This document shows, in pieces, positions 54,428 through 64,000 of a DNA stretch of 64,000 nt. This DNA is from Mytilisepta virgata. Its lineage: Eukaryota; Mollusca; Bivalvia; Mytilida; Mytilidae. Below the pieces are notes generated by a model. That model ran no database searches and was not told where the DNA came from. It saw only the letters and a program-made list of their open reading frames with translations. Made by a program: the position numbers and the translations under genes. Numbering within the stretch: position 1 is the first letter of the stretch; every line of letters starts with the position of its first letter. The DNA is taken from positions 36,571,528 to 36,635,527 of the forward strand of contig CM051520.1 of the NCBI GenBank assembly GCA_028015205.1, written 5' to 3'.

Positions 54428-54600
54428 AAATGTTCGATAATAATCGCAAATCAAAATATATGTCTCCCACTTCGTTTGGGGAAAAAATGTTCGGTGAAAA
54501 TCGCAAATCAAAATCTATAAGTCTCCCACTTCGTCTGGGAAAACAATAATCGGTAAAAATCGCAAATTTAAATCTATAAGTCTCCCACTTTTGGTTTGGA
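54428..54600. repeat. 58-bp tandem repeat, three units
   Basis: CGCAAAT(C/T)(A/T)AAAT at 54445, 54502 and 54561, each followed by GTCTCCCACTT. A 120-codon minus-strand frame across it is repeat sequence only. Confidence 0.85.
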
Positions 54601-55447
54601 GACTTAATTAACCGATAGACAGCTAGAATAATTAATCGATATTGAGCTAATAATTCTATTTGTACGCTTAGCCAACGAGTACAGATTTGTGCCATAAGTG
54701 AACGTCAAATCATAATTTCACAGTGCATTTTCATATAAATTCAATTTTCTTTAAAAAATTATATCCTTCAGTGATTTTACACCTGATTTTCACAAAATTT
54801 GCATGTTGAAACTAAATATATCACAAATTCTTCTCATAATTTTCAAATAATGTTTATATACATCGTTTGAAAGAATTTTTATTTAAACACAACTGTTATT
54901 GATATCGGATCCATTTGCTGTATAAACCTTTTACGTTTGCCCCAAAATAATTTTGTGTTATTTTTTTAAATCCTGATCCGTATTTGACAATCTATAAAGG
55001 ATAAAAATACTTTGAAAATTATGACAATAATCAACAGCTATTTTTGGTTGTTCAGTAAATATACTGCGAACATTGGAAAGAAAGTGACTTAATTCAGTAG
55101 AATTTTTTTTTATAAAAATTCGAATTTATATGAAAATGCACAGTAAAATAACGTTTTGACGATCACTTTTGACACAATTCTGTATCTTTATGGCTAAACG
55201 TACAAAAATAAGCACGGATTCACTTTTTATTATTTAGTAACGACATTTTATATCATATAAGATACTGCATAAGTTCTTAAATTTTTGGTAAACATGGTAC
55301 AAATCGACCTGGAAACGCAAGGACTTAAATTAAGCATTGTAACTTTTAAACCAATCCTAAGTGAAAGTTCTCCGATAAATAACGGAGGTGCACCTTAGAA
55401 GATACGAACGAAGAACTTTGTAAAAACCAATTCCTAATGCAAAGATA
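54601..55447. other. AT-rich DNA, nothing recognised
   Basis: No supported gene or repeat. Confidence 0.4.
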
Positions 55448-55488
55448 AAAAGTATCGCGTTACTTCTGAGAAGTAACCCGATACTTTT
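55448..55488. repeat. Long hairpin at the edge of a family A element
   Basis: AAAAGTATCGCGTTACTTC at 55448-55466 pairs with 55470-55488 at 18 of 19 positions around a TGA loop. A third copy of AAGTA...CCGATACTTTTT follows up to 55510, immediately before element A8. Confidence 0.9.
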
Positions 55489-55510
55489 GAAAAGTAAGCC
55501 GATACTTTTT

Positions 55511-56530
55511 AGCTCACCTGTCCGTCCGTCTGTAAACTTTAACATTTTCATCTTCTCCTCTTAAACCCCTGAACTTATTGAACTGAAACATGGCCTGAAG
55601 CTTCTATGGAAGGTCCTTTACAAAGATTATATAAATCATCCTGCTCCGTGAAACAAAATGGCCGCCATGACCATTTACATGTTCTGATTGGTCGAAATTT
55701 AAAACTTCTTCTCCTCTGAAACCGTAAAACAAAATGAACTAAATTTTGGTTTGGATCATTTATGGAAGGTCCTTTACAAAGTTTGCATAAATCATCTTGG
55801 TCCCTGAAACAAAATGGCCGCCATGAACATTTACATTTTCTGATTGATCGAAATTTAAAACTTCTCCTCTGAAACCGTAAAGCCAAATGAACTGATTTTT
55901 GGTGTGGAGCATCTATGTAAAATCTTTTACAAAGTTTGAATAAATCATCCTGATCCGTGAAACAAAATGGCCGCCCTGATCATTTACATGTTCTGATTGG
56001 TCGAAATTTAAAACTTCTTCTCCTCTGAAACCATAAAACAAAATGAACTGAATTTTGGTTTGGAGCATCTATGGAAGGTCTGTGTTTATATAAATCATCC
56101 TGGTCCGTCAAACAAGATGGCCGCCATGACCATTTAAATGTTCTGATTGGTCGTAATTTAAAACTTCTTTTCCCTTGAAACCGTAAAGCAAAATGAACTG
56201 ATTTTTGGTATGGAGCATCTATGGAAGGTCCTTTACAAAATTTGCATAAATCATCCCGGTCCATGAAACAAAATGGCTGCCATGAGCATTACATGTTCTG
56301 ATTGGTTGAAATTTAAAACTTCTCCTCTGAAACCGTAAAGCCAAATGAACTAAATTTTGGTATGGAGCATCTATGAAAGGTCCTTTACAAACTTTGCATA
56401 AATTATCATAGTCTGTGAAACAAAATGGCCACCAGAAGCCTAGTTTATATGTTCTCATTGGTTAAATTTTTAAATTCTTCTCCTCTGAAACCGTTTGGCC
56501 AAATGAACTTATACTTGGTTTGAAGCATCT
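55511..56530 (+). mobile_element. Family A element, 3'-truncated (A8)
   Basis: Starts AGCTCACCTGTCCGTCCGTC after a T run. Five or six tandem units follow, each with AAGGTCC(T)TTACAAA, AAATCATC(C/T), CAAAATGGCCGCCATGA, CATGTTCTGATTGGTCG and AAACTTCT. Minus-strand frames of 79-103 codons across these units are artefacts of the repeat. The 3' hairpin end is missing. Confidence 0.75.
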
Positions 56531-56748
56531 ATGGAAGATCAAGTTTACGCTGCCGCTGCCAGAAATTAATACATTGTGTACCTATATCTCGCCTATGCGA
56601 CTTTTCGTTGCAGTTGAGACAAAAAATTCATCAAAATCGGATAAGAAATATAAGTTTTGAAAATTTTCTCTCTAAAACGGTAAGAGATGGTGAAAAAACT
56701 AATCTTAATAAGTTTTTCAACTTTCACTAGTACAAATGTAACATTATA
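56531..56748. other. Decayed family B-type end
   Basis: GCTGCCGCTGCCAG and CGCCTATGCGACTTTTCGTTGCAGTTGAGACA resemble, with changes, the end of B3 at 57460-57530, so another element end of the same kind lies here. Confidence 0.45.
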
Positions 56749-57530
56749 AACAAGAGTGGACACACAAAAATGTCTCGCCTGTCGTGTATTTCTAATGAAA
56801 GTAAATGCTATCAGACATATTGCATACAGTATTCGAAAAACAGGCCATAACACAAAAACTTAACTATAATCACTGAACCATGAAAATGAGGTCAAGGTCA
56901 GATGACACCTGCCAGTTGGACATCTACACCTTACAATCCTTCCGTACACCAAATATAGTAGACCTATTGCATACAGTATTCGAAAAACAGGCCATAACAC
57001 AAAAACTTAACTATAACCAGTGAACCATGAAAATGAGGTCAAGGTCAGATGACACCTGCTAGTTGGACATGTACACCTTACAATGCTTCCATACACAAAA
57101 TATACTAGACCTATTGCTTATAGTATCTGAGATATGGACTTGACCACCAAAACTTAACCTTGTTCACTGATCCTTGAAATTGGGTCGAGGTCAATTGAAA
57201 ACTGTCTGATGGGGATGAGGACTTTGTAAGGTACGCACATACCAAATATACTTATCCTATTACTCATAATAAGAGAGAAATTAACATTACAAAAAATCTT
57301 AACTTTTTTTTCAAGTAGTCACTGACCCATGAAAATGAGGCCAAGGACAATGTACATATGACAGAAGGAAACTTCGTAACATAAGGCATCTATATACAAA
57401 GTATAAATTATCCAGGTCTTCTACCTTCTAAAATATAAAGCTTTAAAGAAGTTAGTTAACGCTGCCGCCACCGCCGCCGGATCACTATCCCTATGTCAAA
57501 CTTTCTGCGACTAAAGTCGCAGGCTCGACA
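56749..57530 (-). mobile_element. Family B element, full length, reverse orientation (B3)
   Basis: Starts AACAAGAGTGGACACACAAA then TGTCTCGCCTG. It ends with the hairpin CTGCGACTAAAGTCGCAG (57505-57522) and GCTCGACA. In the element's own orientation this gives TGTCGAGCCTG near the 5' end and CAGGCGAGACA near the 3' end (9 of 11 inverse matches), then a small hairpin and the terminus CTCTTGTT. The interior has units of 120-130 bp (AACCATGAAAATGAGGTCAAGG at about 56875 and 57023), with diverged ones to 57350. Same structural plan as family A. Confidence 0.75.
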
Positions 57531-57795
57531 AAAATTAACCAAAAATCATTAAAATCTGGCAAAAATTCCAAAAAATATCAAAACACCCTTAATGACCCCC
57601 AGAAAAATAATGGGGGGACCCAATTTCCAAAAATCAATCCCAATCTGTGCTTTTTATGGCGGCACATTGTGGTAAAATATTATAAGGATACATTCAATAC
57701 AACAAAAGTAAATGAACCTTACTGTCTAAGGACTCCGCCGACGACGACAGGCTCATACCATATGTCCTGAAATATTTACGGTTGTATAAAAATGT
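57531..57795 (-). mobile_element. Family C 5'-end fragment, reverse orientation
   Basis: Read on the minus strand: TTTTTATACAACCGTAAAT, then GTCGTCGTCGGCGGAGTCC, then GGGATTGATTTTTGG, matching in order the start of the family C elements at 5209 and 5631. Confidence 0.65.
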
Positions 57796-60700
57796 ATGGT
57801 TGCATCATTAAACAGGAAGTAGATGTTTTACAGGTATGAAATCGGTCAGCACTATACAACATATCATGGTCATGCATGCTTTTTGCCAACTATCAATTAC
57901 GGTAGTTGTCACCCGTAGTTGTTTCAAAATCAAACATTTTGTGCCGGACAGACAAACAGGGGTAAATCAGTATACCCCCCTCTCTAGCGGAGGTATAACA
58001 ACCGGTTTTACAGCAAATATAACTCTCTGGTTTATAAACCTATGTTAAATCCAACACGAAATGATTACTACAATGTATTAAGGTGTCCTCTGGCTGAAAC
58101 AACTAATGAGAAAAACTGCTTGTAACATGCAAAGGAGCTCATTACAACACTATTGGAGTCCTATTCAGTTTTTTACACAGAATTGTATAAGGGAGCAAAT
58201 TTTTTCCATTTACAATGTAAGGCTGTGACCATTTCAGAGTATATGCTTTTCAATCAGTACAGGCATTCAATGATCTGTGTTCCAAGGCACAACCTAGTGT
58301 TATACTTTTTCAAAGTCCAATTGAGGGTTGTTGTCTCATCAACACCATCCACTGTTTCCTTTTAATACCTTTAATATGTATTCCATGCACTGAATTGCCC
58401 GAAAATGAATCATTACAAAATGGAATAACTCAAAGAAAATTTCCAACTGAATATTATTTGTAAAGCAGAAATCATTTATCAAGTTTTAATTGATAGTAAA
58501 ATGACATAAAAAAGTAAGATATAACAATTTCACTTTATAACAAAAATATGAAATAAATAGCAAAAAATGACAATATTTCCCAGTCCAGCTGGGTGTTTTT
58601 GCACATGTACATTATACTTTAAGAACTCTTTTTATCCAAAAATATTAAAAAAAAACAGAGGACTTCCATTCACAAGATGTCAATGTTGCAATACCCCCCA
58701 AAAATGGTCAAAGTCCCATAACTCCAGTACAAATTGTCAAATCAAAATATTGATATAATACGATTAACATACTATTGGATTCAATTCCTATCAATATTAC
58801 TCTTGTTAAAACTATCCAAAGAAATAAACAACTGCAATGTGTTTTTGGTGATTATCAGAGGGTAATTAGAATATCATCAATTCAAACATTACTTGTGTTC
58901 ATTAGTCTTTAACAATACATTTAAAAACTATCAAAGCTAATGTTGATTTATATCACAATAAAAACAAAAACTTTTCTATTCTTTTCACCAGAGTACACCG
59001 TTGATTCTCGCCCTTAAGGCTACGTGTTCTATAAGACATTTGGGCAGTACTTTTGCCTTGACGCTCATATCAACGATCTGGCAAAGGCTGGGGTGAAGTT
59101 TTATCCTAAAACGTAGAAAACCTTGTCAGCATGGAGTCTTCCATTCTTCAAAACAAATAAGTTTATTCATCAAAAACTTGAAAATAATTAATAAATACAA
59201 AATTTTAAACAAATTTAATAATTATTTTGCACCTGGAAGTTGGCTTAAGATAGTAACAAACAAAGTGAAGTTCGGTATAACTACACTTCCAATTTCACGG
59301 TAGATAACGAGGATGAAATTTAAATTAATATTACAACATTAAACATATTCTACTTCATAATTCCTTTTATTTAACATATAAAATGAATGATCTTATACGA
59401 AGACGAAAGAAACAAATTAAATTATTATTCAGTAGGTTCTATTCCGAATCAAGATTACGACCACTTGTTGCCCATACATGTATGTCAAAACATGGCGGGT
59501 CATTTAAAGTTTGTAATCGTCAGGGGTGCCATTTCCCATACGCACTCTATGCATGTGCATAGGTTTTTAAATCAGAAATTTATTTTTTTTAATTGAAAAT
59601 AAAATTACTACCCCTTACTAAAGAAGAAAACTAGTGACATGCAGATAATTGGTCGGCTCAACTGCTTTTGTAAGAGCAAATTTACAATGTGAATTATGAA
59701 AAGGATACATTAAATTTGCTAAAAGTCGAACTGCTCCTACTGGAACTCAACAACGATCACATAGCAACAAAAAATTTATTTTTTCGTCAGTTTTTCAAAT
59801 TTATTAAAAAATGTGTATATTTTAGAAACAAAAAAATTAGAGAAATTAGGGCATATCTTTAAATTCACCGACCTAACTTTTTAGATTTGCTTAGATTTCT
59901 CCTTGGCGAATGGCCTGTCCTATAAGATGACCCCCCTAACTTATGCAACAATTGAAAATTTTATATGCAAATAACTTAATTTTGCTGATAGGAAGACCTG
60001 ATATACATGTAAAAGCAATAACACACTGCAATATAATAAAACAAAGTTATTGAAATTCCTTACAAATATACTTACTTCAGTGCCTGATAACTACATGTTA
60101 TATAGAAAAGTGAACAATACTAAATACATCCAAAATCAGAATGGGAGAAAATTAGTCAATAGTGATTTAAGATTAACATTTTCAATTTCTGGAATTCTTT
60201 TCCCATATATAACCGTTTATCCAAAACATAATATTTCACACATTATTTGGTCTTCTTACTTCCTGTTATCACATATTATTTTTAACATTTGTGTCAACTA
60301 TGAGGATCGACTTTTTTAATGTGTGAAATAAATATAATTTTTCAATGATAATAATGTTAGATAAAATCATGTTTACAAAGCACAAACTATCTTCATATAT
60401 TACAAAAATAAAGCACCAGTCATGGAAAATACATTTCAAAATTATTATTGCAATAAATCCATGTTGCAGGTACATCTGTCTGAATCAGATCAGTGAAATA
60501 GATTTTACTAATCCAGACAACATAGTTAAAATAATGTCTGAAGATTTTCAATTCACAACTACAGCCAACAGCATAGTGATAATAGGGGCCTAAATATTAC
60601 TTACCGGTAAGTGACCCCACTTGCTTCACCAAATAGACAGAGGTTATCATACAAGGAAACTATCTGAATCTACGTAAAATGTACCTGAAGCGTACAAGTA

Positions 60701-61743
60701 CACTATATTAAAATTTACTGTACAAGAACATAAGCATGAATAACACATTTTCTGAAAACTGATCAGAGCGTGAATATGAATAGTATACCGGGATGTATGA
60801 CAAAAATTTTCAAAAATTGACATATATTATAGGGGACCTGAAAATCTAGTCCAACTTAAGCGAAAATTCGAGATAATGGGAGTAAATCTTTATAGTTACT
60901 GCTGTTGAGGGTCCAAACAGATAATTCAAGTTACGCAGAATTTCGACTGAAATGTGTTGGAGATATCGAGAGTCAACTGTATCTAATAGATTTTATTAAC
61001 CTAATGTTGGCTGTCAGACCTTACTTTGTTTGATCAAGAATTTGATTTGAAAATTCCTTTGTTATAATCATCAATATATACATGCAGTAAATTTCTAAAA
61101 TCAAAACTCTAAACATTAATAAAAATATTTACTTTTTATTTGTGATTTTTCCTGACTTATGTAGAATTTCTGTAGGTAATTAACTGATTTTGTTTGCTCA
61201 TAATTGCTGCAAAATGTTACCATCCTGTTATGGTGTTGTAAAAAATTGTCTCATTGATATGTTCCTTATATCCTTTGAATTTCATAATAAATCTGTTAGG
61301 AGTTGCCTTACTTCACTTTCAATGTATAATTCTATTGCCAAAATACATTGACTGACAAGAAATAAATTTCAAATATGTTTTATACTGGTAGATTATTACA
61401 CTCTGAGGTCATTCATCTGAGTTTATATCAAAAGTAAAATGATTATGTTGTAAATTTTACAATATTATTACACAAACAAACAATATCTTATATGATATAA
61501 ATATAAAAATAACAGTCAGTTTCAGTGTATATATTGCCAAATTTTTGTTCAGAAAATGGAAAAAACAAAATTCTGCACTTTAAATCTCCATAAAGATAAA
61601 ATCTCAGTTTAAAAATTGTATAATTATGCATGTCTCAAAACATTAAGAATTACTACCATAAGGGTTTTTGCATAGTGATGCATAACATATTTTCTTTCAA
61701 GAATTTTCATCTGTGTAAATAATGTTTTAAATCTGACCCACTT
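57796..61743. other. AT-rich DNA, no confirmed gene; 3' flank of the phosphatase gene at the right
   Basis: Two exon-like traces deserve mention. At 58992 a TTCTATTCTTTTCACCAG acceptor precedes a stretch reading GYVFYKTFGQYFCLDAHIND (about 59020-59080), but an in-frame TAA comes first. At 60471-60593 CCATGTTGCAG precedes an open plus-strand stretch ending TTANSIVIIGA and TAA, while the opposite strand is also open, so strand is undecided. TTTATT motifs near 60981 and 61134 could be minus-strand poly(A) signals of the gene ending at 61744. Confidence 0.3.
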
Positions 61744-61994
61744 CTAGGACATCACCAGTTTCAGGGTGTCATCTTTCAGTCCAACACATTTTCCACATCC
61801 TAATGGCAAATGATGATCCATACAACACGTCCATTTTTTCCTGTCCTGATTTTGTTCGATGGTATAAATACAACAAAATGGAAGTTTTGGAAGCAAGTCC
61901 TGGTACTGTTGTTTGGTTTTTGGTTTTTTGCCTAACAGTGATCGAGTACATAGATCTAATGTCCCAGAATGACCAACAAACAATATGGTATCAC
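61744..61994 (-). CDS. Terminal exon of a UBASH3/TULA-like histidine-phosphatase protein
   Basis: On the minus strand a 3' splice site (GTTGTTGTAATTATTTTACAG, ending 61995) opens an exon in phase 1 that runs 83 codons to a TAG at 61746-61744. It reads DTILFVGHSGTLDLCTRSLL and then LLPKLPFCCIYTIEQ, which matches the C-terminal part of the phosphoglycerate-mutase-like domain of UBASH3 (TULA/Sts) proteins. The His of VGH is the second catalytic His of this phosphatase fold. A Cys-rich tail (CCMDHHLPLGCGKC) follows where vertebrate members have a short tail. These proteins dephosphorylate tyrosine kinases such as Syk/Zap70 in vertebrates; function in a mollusc is inference. Earlier exons must lie beyond position 62000 and none was recognised before the window ends. 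Confidence 0.6.
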
Positions 61995-62894
61995 CTGTAA
62001 AATAATTACAACAACAATCTTTTATTACTGCAACAATCATCTATTTTTCAATATTTGCAATATTTTCTGAATTCTTTTTTCTTTTTCAAATCATTGTGGG
62101 TTCCACAACAAAAGAAAAATTTATGGCCATTTTGAATCATTAAAAGATATATATATCACAGATATCACTATTTACTAATAAACTAATAAACTAAAAAATG
62201 CAAATACTTTTTCCACCGACAATTAGATTTCAACTTCAACTTATTAAATAAAGAAACCACATTTCAGTCTACCATATTTTTCTCACTTATTTTTCAGGCC
62301 AATTATTTGTCGCAAATAACAAATAAATTCAATTCTTCCATTCATCAAATATTTCTAACATGGCCTTATACACTTCAAAAACAAATACAATGTATATGTA
62401 TTCTACTCTCTGTAACATTTATTCCATAGAGAGTTATTAGTAGAGTTCGTTAATAATGAAGTCCAGGGGACTCCCAATCTTATTTCGATATAGGCAATGT
62501 TCGTTATAGTAGAAGAGTGCAGAGTTACCTCTCCTTTTAAAATTACGATCTGATAATTTTCTCTGTGTCAGTGTGAAACAATGTTTAATGTTCTAATACA
62601 AGTGAATTAAATAATTTTATTTTTTTTTAAATGTATCTTTGTTGCAAGAATTTACTTCTATTCCAATAAAATATAATTTGAAAATCAGTTTCACTTCTGA
62701 ACCACAAAGATGAATTATGCAGAATATTCTGAAGTATAACAGAGCTCTTATATGAATAATCCTGCATTACCTTCTATATAAAAAGTTGTATTCTAATATG
62801 ACGTCAAACGATATATTACCCGATATATCCACCTCTAGCACATGCGTATAGAGGCTTTTTTATAGAAATGTGAATTGTTTGATCTTTAACAAGA
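61995..62894. other. Intron sequence of the minus-strand phosphatase gene (inferred)
   Basis: AT-rich sequence upstream of the terminal exon. No further exon was recognised. Confidence 0.35.
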
Positions 62895-64000
62895 AACTAG
62901 AGGCTGTCAAGAGCCTGTATCGCTCATCTGGAATTAACTTTTTACCTTGAGCAGGACTAAAAATGTAAGTGTTGTAGTCAATTTGGATGGTTTTTCTATA
63001 GGGTTCTATGTTAAACTAAGTTCAGCTACGGCAGTCATCTTGGTTGACATTCCAGGTCAATGGAAACATTTCTAAAAAAGAACCATCTAAGGACCATAAG
63101 TTTTGTTCCAACTGGCTAAGTGGTTTCAGACAAGAAGATTTTTAAATGAATTTTCCCATAGGGTTCAATATTTAAATAAGTTCGGCCGTGGCGGCCATCT
63201 TGGTTCACAGTTCACGAATTTGGACATATTTCTGAAAGAGGACCTACTAAGAACCATTGCTGCCAAGTCTGGTTCCAATATGTCAAGTGGTTTCAGATAA
63301 GAAGATTTTTCAATGAACTTTCCCATAGGGCCTTATGTTAAACAAAATTCGGACGAAATTCTTAAAGAGGACCATCTAACGACCACTGCTACCAAGTCTA
63401 GTTCTAATTGGCTTAGTGGTTTCAGACAAGAAGATTTTTGAGTAATTTTCCCATAGGGTCCCAATTGGCCCAGTCTTTTTAGAAGAAAAGATCTTTTTAA
63501 AAGGAAAGTTTATGCCAGATGCCGCCTTTAAAGTGCAAAAACTCCTATAAGGGGTCAATCAATGATTTTGGTTATGTTGACTTATTTGTAGATCTTACTT
63601 TATTGAACATTTCTGCTGTTTACAGTTTGTCTTTATCTATATTAAATAATATTCAAGCTAATAAACTAAAACTGCAAAATTTCCTTAAAATTTACAATTC
63701 AGGGGCAATAACCCAACAAAGGGTAGACAGATTCGTCTGAAAATTTCATGACAGGTAGATCTTGACCTGATGAACATTTTTACCCAGTCAGTTTTGCTCT
63801 AAATGCTTTAGTTTTTGAGATACAAGACAAAAACTGCAATTTACCACTATGTTCTATATTTAGCCATGTCGGCCATGTTGGTTGACAGGCATCAGACACA
63901 ATTTTTAAACTAGATACCCTAATGATGCTTGTGGCCAAGTTTGGTTCCATTTGGCCCAGCAGTTTCAGAGGAGAAGATTTTTGTAAAAGTTAACAGACAA
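62895..64000 (-). mobile_element. Family A element, reverse orientation, cut by the window end (A9)
   Basis: Starts AACTAGAGGCTGTCAAGAGC and GCTCATCTGG. The tandem units (GTCATCTTGGTTGACATTCC, GAACCATCTAAGGACCAT) and the block TTACAGTTTGTCTTTATCTA follow A7 closely. The AGCTCAC hairpin end should lie about 60-100 bases past the window edge. It sits in the presumed intron of the phosphatase gene. Confidence 0.75.

Noticed and set aside
55575..56458. Minus-strand frames of 79-103 codons with repeated peptides
   Set aside because: They are translations of the family A tandem units.

Overview
This window reads as nuclear DNA of a bivalve mollusc, most likely a mussel (Mytilus). The case rests on AT-rich, intron-like DNA with almost no long open frames, on tRNA-derived SINEs of types common in molluscs, and on several dispersed repeats that I recognise as abundant in mussel sequence. 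The exact species is not fixed by the sequence. There are no bacterial operons, rRNA genes or CRISPR arrays. Nearly everything is mobile DNA, much of it nested, with exons of two apparent host genes showing through on the minus strand.

Layout. 1-2072: a 653-bp sequence present twice, 1421 bp apart. 2073-8395: repeats with a shared design: a short subterminal inverted repeat near both ends, a hairpin at the 3' end, and internal satellites. One element (5631-8080) is nested inside a relative. 8478-16521: one open frame of 2618 codons for a Helentron-type rolling-circle transposon protein, carrying two cysteine-protease domains, a DUF6570-like domain, an HxH Rep nuclease, a Pif1-type helicase and an AP-type endonuclease. 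17540-19745: satellites ending in a perfect 11-bp hairpin. 19750-23768: a decayed LINE (endonuclease, reverse transcriptase, zinc knuckle) broken by frameshifts and a 62-bp tandem duplication.

23769-37812: a Cys-rich exon and a signal-peptide exon (both minus strand, possibly one gene), a SINE with intact target duplications, a dead Tc1-like transposase and long stretches without recognisable content. 37813-57795: further hairpin-ended repeats (families A, B and C), an 800-bp foldback bounded by TTAA, and a 2.4-kb element with CAGT termini and TA duplications that contains a SINE with a 13-bp duplication. 61744-61994: the terminal exon of a UBASH3/TULA-like histidine-phosphatase gene running in from the right. 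62895-64000: another family A repeat cut by the window edge.

Working picture: the Helentron protein is the kind of enzyme expected to mobilise non-autonomous elements with subterminal inverted repeats and a 3' hairpin, and the window is full of elements of that shape. Families A and B share the 3' end CTCT(T/A)GTT and lie next to T residues. Whether this particular Helentron mobilises them is inference, because its own termini could not be fixed.
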